Shown piece after piece: positions 17,238 to 25,311 of a stretch of 39,770 nt of DNA (position 1 is its first letter; every line of letters begins with the position of its first letter). This DNA comes from an uncultured Pseudomonadota bacterium. Its GTDB lineage: Bacteria > Pseudomonadota > Gammaproteobacteria > Steroidobacterales > Steroidobacteraceae. The position numbers and the translations under genes are program-made. The stretch spans positions 1 through 39,770 of the forward strand of contig CADEFQ010000030.1 of the NCBI GenBank assembly GCA_902826635.1. Reading direction: 5' to 3'. The notes below the pieces were generated by a model. The model made no database searches. It had not been told where the DNA came from and saw only the letters and a list, made by a program, of their open reading frames with translations.

Positions 17238-18290
17238 TTACTTGGGGCCGAGCCCGAGCGAGGACACGTCCATCACGTGCAGTCGCAGGTTCTGCATGAA
17301 CTTCTTCGAGGCGTCGCTGCGGTTCGACGTCCAGACCATCTTGCGACCGTCCGGCGAGATCGACGGGAAACCGTCGAAGCCGTCGTCGAAGGTGATGCGG
17401 CGCGGCTTGGCATTCGGGCCGCCATCGATTTCGCCGAGGTAGACTTCCCAGTTGTTGCTGTTGGGCTCGATGCGCACATAGAGGAAGTGCTTGCCATCGG
17501 GCGTCGGGTATGGCGCCCAGTTCATATCGTGCGTGTGGGTCTGCTCCTTGAGATCGGAGCCGTCACGCTTCACCGTGAAGATGGTCATCGGCGTCGGCCG
17601 CTGGCCGTACTCGGAAGCCTTCCAGGCGCGAAACATGATCGTGTTGCTGTCGGGGAGGAAGTACGGCGCGCCCTCCTGCCAGTCTTCGGTGAAGGTGATC
17701 TGCTTCTCGCCCGTGCCATCGGAATTCATGACCCACAGGTCCATGTTTCCCTTGATCTGGCGCCCGAAGACGATCCACTTGCCGTCCGGCGAGATCGTGA
17801 CCTCGGCCTCGTAATAATTGTTGTTTGTCAGGCGCTTGACGTGGCCGCCCTTTCTGTCGGAAATATACAACTCCGCGCCTTGCGGGTAGTTCCGCCAGTC
17901 GGACCAGTTACCTTCGAGCTTGCCACTCGTGCCCATGTGGTCCTTCACGGACGTCCAGAGGAGGTGTTTGCCGTCCGGGAAGAAATAGGAGCAGGCGTCA
18001 TAGCCCTTGTCGTTCACGAGGACGATGTCGGTTCCCGCGTCGGTGAACGTCGTCGTCAGGAAACCGGGCTTGCCGTGCGCGCCCATCATGGCGTGCGAAT
18101 CCTGGACCTGCGCGATCAGGTGGGTGCTGTCCGGGCCGTAGTAGGCTTCCGCGGCTTCCCCGAGGTTCGGAATCTGCCAGGACGGCAGTTCGCCTTCCCG
18201 CGTCGAAACGGCCGCCCCGGGCGGGGCGGTGACCGTCGCCGTGGCACACCCGGTCAGGAGCGTGACCACCACGAGGTATCTGTTGCGCAT
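17238..18290 (-). CDS. TolB-like beta-propeller lipoprotein
   Basis: About 350 residues from ATG 18290, with a GGGTGAG ribosome binding site just upstream. The signal peptide ends in lipobox LTGC (Cys15). The body is built of WD40-like PD40 blades, each with a PDG core: FPDGKHLLW, ISPDGKWIVFG, DSNTIMFRAW, TPDGKHFLYVR and ISPDGRKMVWTSN. This is the propeller type of TolB and of the N-terminal domain of prolyl oligopeptidase-like proteins. No peptidase domain is present. It is probably outer-membrane-anchored and periplasmic. It is divergent from the TonB-dependent receptor operon, with under 100 bases between the starts, so a shared role is possible. An upstream in-frame GTG (18299) is less likely. 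Confidence 0.8.
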   Translation of the reverse strand: MRNRYLVVVTLLTGCATATVTAPPGAAVSTREGELPSWQIPNLGEAAEAYYGPDSTHLIAQVQDSHAMMGAHGKPGFLTTTFTDAGTDIVLVNDKGYDACSYFFPDGKHLLWTSVKDHMGTSGKLEGNWSDWRNYPQGAELYISDRKGGHVKRLTNNNYYEAEVTISPDGKWIVFGRQIKGNMDLWVMNSDGTGEKQITFTEDWQEGAPYFLPDSNTIMFRAWKASEYGQRPTPMTIFTVKRDGSDLKEQTHTHDMNWAPYPTPDGKHFLYVRIEPNSNNWEVYLGEIDGGPNAKPRRITFDDGFDGFPSISPDGRKMVWTSNRSDASKKFMQNLRLHVMDVSSLGLGPK

Positions 18291-18316
18291 AAGTCTCACC
18301 CTTCCGCTGTTTGTTA

Positions 18317-18345
18317 TTGAACCGAGTGTGGTGCCGCGTTAGCGT
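18317..18345 (+). promoter_or_regulatory. Candidate promoter of the receptor operon
   Basis: TTGAAC (18317-18322), a 17-base spacer and TAGCGT (18340-18345) match sigma-70 elements moderately (4 of 6 and 3 of 6). It lies 41 bases before the receptor ATG in the divergent intergenic region. No Fur-box-like palindrome was evident by eye. Confidence 0.3.
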
Positions 18346-18386
18346 ACAAGGCAAGGGGGGCGCATGGTGCGTCCACAGGGAGAACG

Positions 18387-20855
18387 ATGCGTACAATCAA
18401 CATGCTTGCCGGGCTCACGGCGATGTCGTTGCTCGGCGGCGCCGGCGCTGCCGTGGCAGAGCCGCAATCCAGCGACAGCCTCGATGAAATCGTCGTCACG
18501 GCCCGCAAGACCGAAGAGCGGCTGATCGACGTCCCTCTTGCGATCACGGCGCTGTCCGAGCGCGCGATCGAAGAGCGTGGCATCCGCAACCTCGACGACG
18601 TCGCGGCGAACACGCCCGGCCTCACGTTCTCGAACGTGATCGGCGAGTTCCTCCCGGCCCCGGTCATCCGCGGCGTCGCGCCGATCGACATCCTCGGCGA
18701 GAACAACACCGCGATCTTCATCGACGGCATCTTCGTGTCGGCCCGTGAAGGTCTCAACTTCAGCCAGCTCGACCTCGAGCGCATCGAAGTGGTGAAGGGC
18801 CCGCAGGCGGCGATGTACGGGCGCAACAGCTTCAGCGGCGCGATCAACTACGTGACCGCCAAGCCCACCGATACGTTCAAGGGCAAGACCGAGGTCACCT
18901 GGGGCAACGACGGCAAGCTGCTCGCATCGATCTCGGCAAGCGGCCCGCTGATCGAAGGCGTGCTGAAGGGCCGTGCGGCGGTGCTGTATGACAACTTCGA
19001 CGGCTCGTACAAGAACCGGTGGGCAGGCCCGGGCCCCGGTCCCGACATCGGCGGTTATCAGTACAAGACTTTCCAGGGCGGTCTCGTCTGGACACCGAGC
19101 GACAGCTTCGAAGGCGAGCTCGGTCTCTATATATCCGACGACCAGATCGACAATTCAGCGTTGTCCGCGGCGACCGCCAATTGCGAGAACCGCAATGCCG
19201 TGAACCCGATGCTATCGAGCCGCCTGCTGAACTTCTGCGGTGAATTCCAGGCGGTCGGTGCCAACGATCTCGCGGTCATTGCCGGCGCGACAGGCGAAGA
19301 TCGCGATGTCGCGCGCGGCCATATGAAACTGAAATGGTCGCTCGGCAACGGCGGCACGATCGACTCGCTGAGCGGCTATTCCAACGTCAGCCAGTCGTTC
19401 TGGGTCGACGGTGGCCGCGGCGGCGGCAACGACCAGATCTTCACTTACCTGGCGGCGCCGATCACCCCGATGTTCGGGTTCCCCACTTCGTCGACGCGGG
19501 CGCAGTTCTCGACCGGTCTGCTGCAGATCGGGCCCGGCACGACGACCGAGGAGTTCAGCCAGGAGCTGCGCTACTCGAGCGACCCGACCAAGCGCTTCAC
19601 CTGGTCGGCCGGCGCCTATTACTACGACACGACCAGCAAGGCGGGCATCGACGACGTGGTCGCCAACAGGCCGCTGCCGGCGAACTTCGGCACCTTCTGC
19701 CTCGCGTGCACCTTTGGCGCACTTGGCCCGATCTGGGCCGATTTCGCGCCCGGCGCCGGCGACGCAGCCTTCATGCCCTGGTTCACGAGCCCGACCGGCG
19801 CCGCGATCGGCGGCAATGTGCTCCAGAACGACACGGAAGCACCGTCCGGCTTCCTGCAGTTCGAGTTCGACCTGACCGACAAGCTCTCGTGGGGTGCCGA
19901 AGGCCGTTACACCGATGAGGAAAAGACCTTCACCGATCACCAGACGAATACCCGGCGCAAGGTGAAGTCCGAACTCATCAACTGGCGCACCAATCTGCGC
20001 TACCAGCCAAACGACAGCCTCACGTTCTACGGCGCGGTCGCGCACGCGGAGAAGGGCGGCGGCTCCGACGGCGCGCAGGTCCAGTTCGTGGGCCCCCCCC
20101 CCACCACAGAAACAGTCGTGGTGGGCTTTGATCCGGAAGACCTGCTCAGCTACGAGCTCGGCATGAAGAGTGAGTTCCTCGATCGCCGCCTGAGCGTCGA
20201 GTTCGACGTCTACTACATGGACTGGTCGGAGATCGTGATCCCGCAAGTGCTCGATTCGATCGACGGTCGAGCCCTGCTGATTCCGACGGCCTTCAGCGTC
20301 AACGGCGGCGATGCCTCGATCCAGGGCGCCGAGCTCGCGATTACCGCGCACCCGGTCGCCGGCCTCGACCTCAACCTTGGCGTGGCCTACATCGACGGCG
20401 AATACGGCGACGCAAAGGTCGCTTCGTTCGCGCAGTTCCCGACCTACGCTCCGGATGGCGACGTGTCGGGCAACCGGATCCTCCGCCAGTCGGAATGGCA
20501 GTGGAACCTGGGCGCGGGCTACAGCGCGGCAGCGCGTGGCGACGTCAACTGGTTCATCCGCGGCGACCTCTCGTACCGCGGCGAGCAATTCGCGGATGCG
20601 TCGAACCAGGCCATCGTGCCCGAGTCGATGATCCTGAACGCCTCGGTCGGCCTGCGCGCCGATCGCTGGTCGCTCGAACTGTGGGGCCGCAACCTGACGG
20701 ACGAAGACGCACCGACGGGCGCGTTCCGCGACGTGTACTTCACCAACACGTTGCCGAACGGCACCTCGTCCGGCGGAACGTTCTTCCCGTTCCGCTACAC
20801 CGTGAGCCACCCGCGCCTGATGACGTACGGCCTCACATGGCGCATGCGGTTCTGA
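18387..20855 (+). CDS. TonB-dependent outer membrane receptor, possibly phase-variable
   Basis: 822 residues. A signal peptide ends AVAEP (about residue 24). The TonB box DEIVVTAR (33-40) is followed by a plug domain (RLIDVPLAITALSERAIEERG, PVIRGV, IFIDGIFVS, LERIEVVKGPQAAMYGRNSFSGAINYVT). The 22-strand barrel ends in the usual aromatic residue (LTWRMRF). An AGGGAGA ribosome binding site precedes the ATG. It should import a ligand across the outer membrane with TonB-ExbBD energy. A run of ten C bases encodes residues 570-572. One base gained or lost puts a stop within about 10-20 codons. The stop codon shares its last base with the next start (TGATG). The ligand is unknown. Confidence 0.94.
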   Translation: MRTINMLAGLTAMSLLGGAGAAVAEPQSSDSLDEIVVTARKTEERLIDVPLAITALSERAIEERGIRNLDDVAANTPGLTFSNVIGEFLPAPVIRGVAPIDILGENNTAIFIDGIFVSAREGLNFSQLDLERIEVVKGPQAAMYGRNSFSGAINYVTAKPTDTFKGKTEVTWGNDGKLLASISASGPLIEGVLKGRAAVLYDNFDGSYKNRWAGPGPGPDIGGYQYKTFQGGLVWTPSDSFEGELGLYISDDQIDNSALSAATANCENRNAVNPMLSSRLLNFCGEFQAVGANDLAVIAGATGEDRDVARGHMKLKWSLGNGGTIDSLSGYSNVSQSFWVDGGRGGGNDQIFTYLAAPITPMFGFPTSSTRAQFSTGLLQIGPGTTTEEFSQELRYSSDPTKRFTWSAGAYYYDTTSKAGIDDVVANRPLPANFGTFCLACTFGALGPIWADFAPGAGDAAFMPWFTSPTGAAIGGNVLQNDTEAPSGFLQFEFDLTDKLSWGAEGRYTDEEKTFTDHQTNTRRKVKSELINWRTNLRYQPNDSLTFYGAVAHAEKGGGSDGAQVQFVGPPPTTETVVVGFDPEDLLSYELGMKSEFLDRRLSVEFDVYYMDWSEIVIPQVLDSIDGRALLIPTAFSVNGGDASIQGAELAITAHPVAGLDLNLGVAYIDGEYGDAKVASFAQFPTYAPDGDVSGNRILRQSEWQWNLGAGYSAAARGDVNWFIRGDLSYRGEQFADASNQAIVPESMILNASVGLRADRWSLELWGRNLTDEDAPTGAFRDVYFTNTLPNGTSSGGTFFPFRYTVSHPRLMTYGLTWRMRF
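20093..20102 (+). repeat. Poly-C tract of 10 inside the receptor gene
   Basis: Ten consecutive C bases within the barrel-coding part of the receptor. With 11 C the frame hits TGA after ten codons. With 9 C it hits TGA after about twenty codons. Only the present length (or a change by three) keeps the gene open. Confidence 0.9.
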
Positions 20856-22072
20856 TGCGGTCTATCGTTGTTGCCGCATGCTGGCTCGCAGCCAGCATGT
20901 CGGCAGTGGCCGCGGACAATGTCCTCGACCTTCCGATCGGCGACGCTTCGCGCGCCGGTCGGGAGGTGGCGGTCACCCTCGACGGCGTGCTCGACACGCG
21001 CGCCGGGGAGCTCGTGACCCCGGCCGAGTTTGCGAAACGCCTTGCGAACACCCGCGTGCTCTTCATCGGTGAGGAGCACACCAACCCCGAATTCCACGAC
21101 GTCGAGTTCGCCGCGGTGAAGGCGCTGCACGACGCCGGTCGCGAGGTGCTGATCGGCCTCGAGATGTATCCGTACGACCAGCAGGCGCCGCTCGACCAAT
21201 GGATCGACGGCAAGCTCACGGAGAAGGGCTTCGTTGACCTGTCCGGCTGGTATGTCTACTGGTCCCACCATTGGGGCTATTACCGCGACATCTTCAACTA
21301 TGCGCGGGAGAACGGCCTGCGCATGTACGGCGTGAACATGCCGCGCGCCGACGTCAATCTCGTGCGCGAGAAGGGCTTCGATGCGCTCGACCCCGAGGCG
21401 CGATCGCACCTGCCACCGAAGATCGACGTGACGAGCGCCGAACATCGGCGCTTGTTCCGGTCGTATTTCACGGCGGACGACGCGCTGCACTCGCAGATGT
21501 CGGAGGCGCAGCTCGACTCCCTCTATCGCGCGCAGGTGACCTGGGACGCGACGATGGGATGGAACGCCGCGCAAGCGCTCGAGAAGCACGGTGGCAAGAA
21601 CGCCATCATCGTGATCTTCATCGGCGCCGGCCACGTTGCATACAACCTGGGTGGCGTGCGTCAGCTCACCGCCAACTACAGCGGCGAGGTCCGTTCGCTC
21701 ATTCCGGTCGCGGTACGCGGCGCCGACGGCAAACCTGTCGGGCCGGTACGGGCGTCCTATGCCGATTTCATCTGGGGCGTACCGGGGCGCGATGGCCCGG
21801 GGCTGCCGGTACTCGGCGTTTCGCTCGCGGGACGCATCGGCAAGGAACCCTCGAAGGTCATCCAGGTCGATAAGGACGGCAGCGCGGCACAGGCCGGCAT
21901 CAAAGTGGGCGATGTGATCGTGCGTCTCGACGACGTGGCGATCCGTTCCACCACCGACCTGCAAAGCGCGACGGGCGAATACGCTTGGGGTGACGACGCG
22001 GCGCTCGAGATCCGCCGTGACGGCAAGCCGATGAAGGTCGATCTCGTTTTCCGACGCCCAACACCGAAATAA
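20855..22072 (+). CDS. ChaN-like putative haem-binding protein with PDZ domain
   Basis: 405 residues. A signal peptide (MRSIVVAACWLAASMSAVAA) is followed by a ChaN/DUF399 domain of the Tiki/TraB-like superfamily. That domain shows RVLFIGEEHTNPEFHDVEF (Glu73, Glu74, His75), LIGLEMYPYDQQAPLDQW, GVNMPRADVNLV and IVIFIGAGHVAYNLGGV. The last 85 residues are a PDZ domain (VSLAG, GSAAQAGIKVGDVIVRLDDVAI). ChaN of Campylobacter is an iron-regulated lipoprotein that binds haem. This one is probably soluble and periplasmic; a VAAC motif at residues 6-9 is too close to the start for a good lipobox. It overlaps the receptor and the next gene by one base each (TGATG, TAATG), strong evidence for joint function. 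Confidence 0.85.
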   Translation: MRSIVVAACWLAASMSAVAADNVLDLPIGDASRAGREVAVTLDGVLDTRAGELVTPAEFAKRLANTRVLFIGEEHTNPEFHDVEFAAVKALHDAGREVLIGLEMYPYDQQAPLDQWIDGKLTEKGFVDLSGWYVYWSHHWGYYRDIFNYARENGLRMYGVNMPRADVNLVREKGFDALDPEARSHLPPKIDVTSAEHRRLFRSYFTADDALHSQMSEAQLDSLYRAQVTWDATMGWNAAQALEKHGGKNAIIVIFIGAGHVAYNLGGVRQLTANYSGEVRSLIPVAVRGADGKPVGPVRASYADFIWGVPGRDGPGLPVLGVSLAGRIGKEPSKVIQVDKDGSAAQAGIKVGDVIVRLDDVAIRSTTDLQSATGEYAWGDDAALEIRRDGKPMKVDLVFRRPTPK

Positions 22073-25000
22073 TGAAAAACCCGATCCCGGCCAGGGTGGG
22101 CGCATTGGCGCTCATCCTCGCGGCTCTTTGCTTCGGGCCCGCCACGGCGGCGCCCATCGGCGAGTTGCCGCAGTACGACCTCGATGTTCGCGTCGAGCCT
22201 GCCACCCACCAGCTCTCGGTCGATGCGACCGTGAGCTTTCCCGCAACGTACGCGGGCCGGGAAGTCGAGTTCCTGCTGGCGACTCCGCTTGTGATCGCCT
22301 CGTCCACTCCGGCCGTTGAGCGGCTGCCGGTGGGTGATACCGCCGGCTTCTCGGGCATCAACGGCTCGAGCGGTTCGCTCGTGAAGTCGGGCCGCGCGGC
22401 GCGCTATCGCGTGACGCTGCCGAAGGACTCCCCGACGCTGCGCCTTGCGTACTCGGGGCCGGTGGATTTCGGCTTCGACACGCCGGAAGAAGAATACGCC
22501 CGTGGTTTCAGCGAAACCGCGGGCACGATCGGCGAGAAAGGGGTCTATCTCGCCGGCAGCTCGCTCTGGTACCCCTACCTCGGCGACACGCTGTTCGTGC
22601 CGAAGCTGCGCACGCATGCCCCGGACGGCTGGCACCTGATCACCGTGGATCCCGCGCCGGTCGACGAACTGCCGCTCGTCGGGGGCCCGCTCACGCGCTA
22701 CACGGAAACGGTGGGCGCGGTCGAGGCGCAGGTGTTCCTGCGTACGCCCGATGACGCGCTCGCGCGCAAGTTCCTCGAAGCGACTGCCCGCGATCTCGAG
22801 ATGTATCGGCAGCTCGTGGGGCCCTATCCGTATTCGAAGTTCGCGCTCGTCGAGAACTTCTGGGAAACGGGCTACGGCATGCCGTCCTTCACGCTGCTCG
22901 GCTCGCAGATCATCCGTTTCCCGTTCATCCTCACCTCGTCCTATCCGCACGAGATCCTGCACAACTGGTGGGGCAACTCGGTTTTCGTCGACTACGCGAC
23001 CGGCAACTGGTGCGAAGGGCTCACCGCTTACATGGCGGATCACCTGTTCAAGGAACAGGTCGGCCAGGGCGCGGATTACCGGCGTGACACGCTGAAGCGC
23101 TATCGCGACTACGTGAAGGACGCGCACGATTTCCCGCTGAACCAGTTCCGCTCGCGCTACAGCGCGGTGACCGAAGCGGTCGGCTACGGCAAGACGATGA
23201 TGGGCTTTCACATGCTGCGCCGGCAGCTCGGTGACGACGCGTTCCGCAAGACGCTGCAAGGGTTCTACCGCGCCGATCGTGGCCAGCGCGTCGGCTTCAT
23301 GGACTTGAAGCGCGAGTTCGCGAAAGCGGGCGGTGCGAACCTCGATACGTTCTTCGAACAATGGGTCAATCAGGCCGGCGCGGCCGATCTGCGGCTCGAC
23401 GACGTGCGCGCCGAGGGAAACCGGGTGCGCGGCGTGATCCGCCAGTTGCAGCGCACGAACCCGCTTGAAATGAGCGTGCCCGTTTCGGTGCGGACGGCGA
23501 AGGGGTATTTCGCGCAGACCGTGCCGATCAAGGGCGCGGCGACTTCGTTCGACTTCGCGGTCGACGCCGAACCGCTGCTCGTCGAACTCGACCCGGAATT
23601 CGACCTGTTCCGCTTGCTCGATCCGCGCGAAACGGCGCCGTCGATCGGGCAGCTCTTCGGCGACACGAAGGTGCTCGCGGTATTGCCGTCGAAGGCCGAC
23701 AAGGCAACGCAGGATCTCTACCGCGGCGTGCTCGCGCGCTGGGCAAACCCGGCCCAGAAGCTCGAAGTGAAGCTCGACTCGGACGTCAGGAAGCTGCCCG
23801 CGGACCGCGCGGTGTGGGTGTTCGGCCGCGACAATCGCTACGCGGCGCAACTGCTCAAGGAAGCCTCCGCGGAGCCGGCGCTCGCGCGCACGGATGCGAG
23901 CGTCGTATTCGCGCTCCGTCACCCGGCGAATGTGGCGAAGGCGATCGGTTTCGTTTCGGTCGGCAGTGCTGCCGCCGCGCCGGGGCTCGCGGGCAAGCTG
24001 CCGCACTATGGCAAGTATTCTTACCTCGTGTTCGAAGGCGATGAAGCGAAGAACTCGGTCAAGGGCGAGTGGCCCACCGACGACTCGCCGCTGCGCGTCG
24101 ACCTGCGCAGCGTGCGCACGCCGCTCCCGCCGCTCGCACGCCCGGAGCGCGCGCCGCTCGCCGAGCAGCCGCCGGTGTTCAATGCGCAGGCCATGCTCGA
24201 GCACGTGCGGTATCTCGCGGCGCCCGAGCGAGAGGGCCGCGGCCTCGGCACGCGCGGCATCCAGGAAGCCGCCGACTACATCGCGAAGGCGTTTGCGGCG
24301 GCAGGTCTCGCACCCGCCGGCGACAAGGGCGGGTGGCAGCAGGCGTTCCCCGAAGGCGCGAACGTGATCGGCGTGTTGCCGGGCGCAAACCCCGCGTTTG
24401 ACGGCCAGACCGTGATCGTTTCGGCCCACTATGATCACCTCGGCCCGAACCACCCCGGCGCCGACGACAATGCCAGCGGCGTCGCGGCGCTGCTCGAACT
24501 CGCGCGCACCATCGCTTCGCAGGGGCGTCCGCCGCGCACGCTCGTGTTTGCAGCGTTTTCGGGCGAGGAGTCGGGACTGCTCGGCTCGCGCTGGTACGCG
24601 GCGCACCCGACTCCGGTGGCGCTCACGGGCATTCGCGCCAACGTGAACCTCGACACGGTCGGGCGCCTCGGCGCAGGCCCCGTCCGCATCATCGGCACGG
24701 GCACCGCGACCGAGTGGTCGCCGATGTTCCGCGGCGTCGGTTTCTCGACCGGTATCGCGATCCAGAGCATCGAGGGCGCGGCGGTCTCATCGGACCAGCA
24801 GGCGTTCATCGAACGCGGCATCCCGGGCGTGCAGGTCTTCTCCGGCGCGAACCTCGACTATCACAAGTCGACCGACACGGCCGACAAGATCGACGGCGCG
24901 GGGCTCGTGAAGATCGTCACGGTCACGAAGGAAGCGGTCGACTATCTCGCGGCGCGCCCCGAACCGCTGCACGCGACCATCCCGGGCGCCTCCGCGCAGG

Positions 25001-25296
25001 GTCCGGTGGCCAAGCCAGCAGCGCCGACCGAGCGCAAGGTGTCGTTCGGCGTCGTGCCGGACTTCGGCTACACCGGCCGCGGCGTTCGCGCCGATTCGAT
25101 CATCCCGGGCTCGCCCGCGGCCGCGGCCAAGCTGCAGGCGGGGGACATCATCCTCTCGATGCGCGGTGAGCCGGTCGACACGTTACAGGCGTTCTCGAAC
25201 GTGCTGAAGACGTTCAAGGTCGGTGAACTCGTCAACGTGGAATACCGCCGCGGCGACGCGGTCGAGACGGTACGCGTCGAACTGGCCGCGCGTTGA
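22072..25296 (+). CDS. Exported fusion of M1 and M28 metallopeptidases plus PDZ
   Basis: 1074 residues with a signal peptide (cleavage near ATAAP, residue 27). The N-terminal 650 residues are M1-like: HEILH (293-297) with Glu315 in NWCEGLTAY. The usual GAMEN exopeptidase motif is replaced by a GYGMPSFTLLG segment. Residues 700-960 form an M28 aminopeptidase with HYDHLG (His786), ADDNASG (Asp798/799), SGEESG (Glu832/833), NLDTVG and DYHKSTDTADK, the full zinc-ligand set. The C-terminal 85 residues are a PDZ domain (GSPAAAAKLQAGDIILSMRGEPVDT). It should trim peptides in the periplasm. The start overlaps the upstream stop (TAATG). Both peptidase halves look intact. Confidence 0.9.
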   Translation: MKNPIPARVGALALILAALCFGPATAAPIGELPQYDLDVRVEPATHQLSVDATVSFPATYAGREVEFLLATPLVIASSTPAVERLPVGDTAGFSGINGSSGSLVKSGRAARYRVTLPKDSPTLRLAYSGPVDFGFDTPEEEYARGFSETAGTIGEKGVYLAGSSLWYPYLGDTLFVPKLRTHAPDGWHLITVDPAPVDELPLVGGPLTRYTETVGAVEAQVFLRTPDDALARKFLEATARDLEMYRQLVGPYPYSKFALVENFWETGYGMPSFTLLGSQIIRFPFILTSSYPHEILHNWWGNSVFVDYATGNWCEGLTAYMADHLFKEQVGQGADYRRDTLKRYRDYVKDAHDFPLNQFRSRYSAVTEAVGYGKTMMGFHMLRRQLGDDAFRKTLQGFYRADRGQRVGFMDLKREFAKAGGANLDTFFEQWVNQAGAADLRLDDVRAEGNRVRGVIRQLQRTNPLEMSVPVSVRTAKGYFAQTVPIKGAATSFDFAVDAEPLLVELDPEFDLFRLLDPRETAPSIGQLFGDTKVLAVLPSKADKATQDLYRGVLARWANPAQKLEVKLDSDVRKLPADRAVWVFGRDNRYAAQLLKEASAEPALARTDASVVFALRHPANVAKAIGFVSVGSAAAAPGLAGKLPHYGKYSYLVFEGDEAKNSVKGEWPTDDSPLRVDLRSVRTPLPPLARPERAPLAEQPPVFNAQAMLEHVRYLAAPEREGRGLGTRGIQEAADYIAKAFAAAGLAPAGDKGGWQQAFPEGANVIGVLPGANPAFDGQTVIVSAHYDHLGPNHPGADDNASGVAALLELARTIASQGRPPRTLVFAAFSGEESGLLGSRWYAAHPTPVALTGIRANVNLDTVGRLGAGPVRIIGTGTATEWSPMFRGVGFSTGIAIQSIEGAAVSSDQQAFIERGIPGVQVFSGANLDYHKSTDTADKIDGAGLVKIVTVTKEAVDYLAARPEPLHATIPGASAQGPVAKPAAPTERKVSFGVVPDFGYTGRGVRADSIIPGSPAAAAKLQAGDIILSMRGEPVDTLQAFSNVLKTFKVGELVNVEYRRGDAVETVRVELAAR

Positions 25297-25311
25297 GGCC
25301 GCGCGCGGCGA

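Noticed and set aside
20870-20885. Possible lipobox VAAC at the start of the ChaN-like protein
   Set aside because: The cysteine is at residue 9, leaving too short a hydrophobic region. An ordinary signal peptide cleaved after AVA near residue 20 fits better.
21757-24606. Open frame of 949 codons on the minus strand
   Set aside because: It is antisense to the ChaN and peptidase genes. The Arg/Glu/His-rich composition and lack of any motif mark it as a shadow frame.
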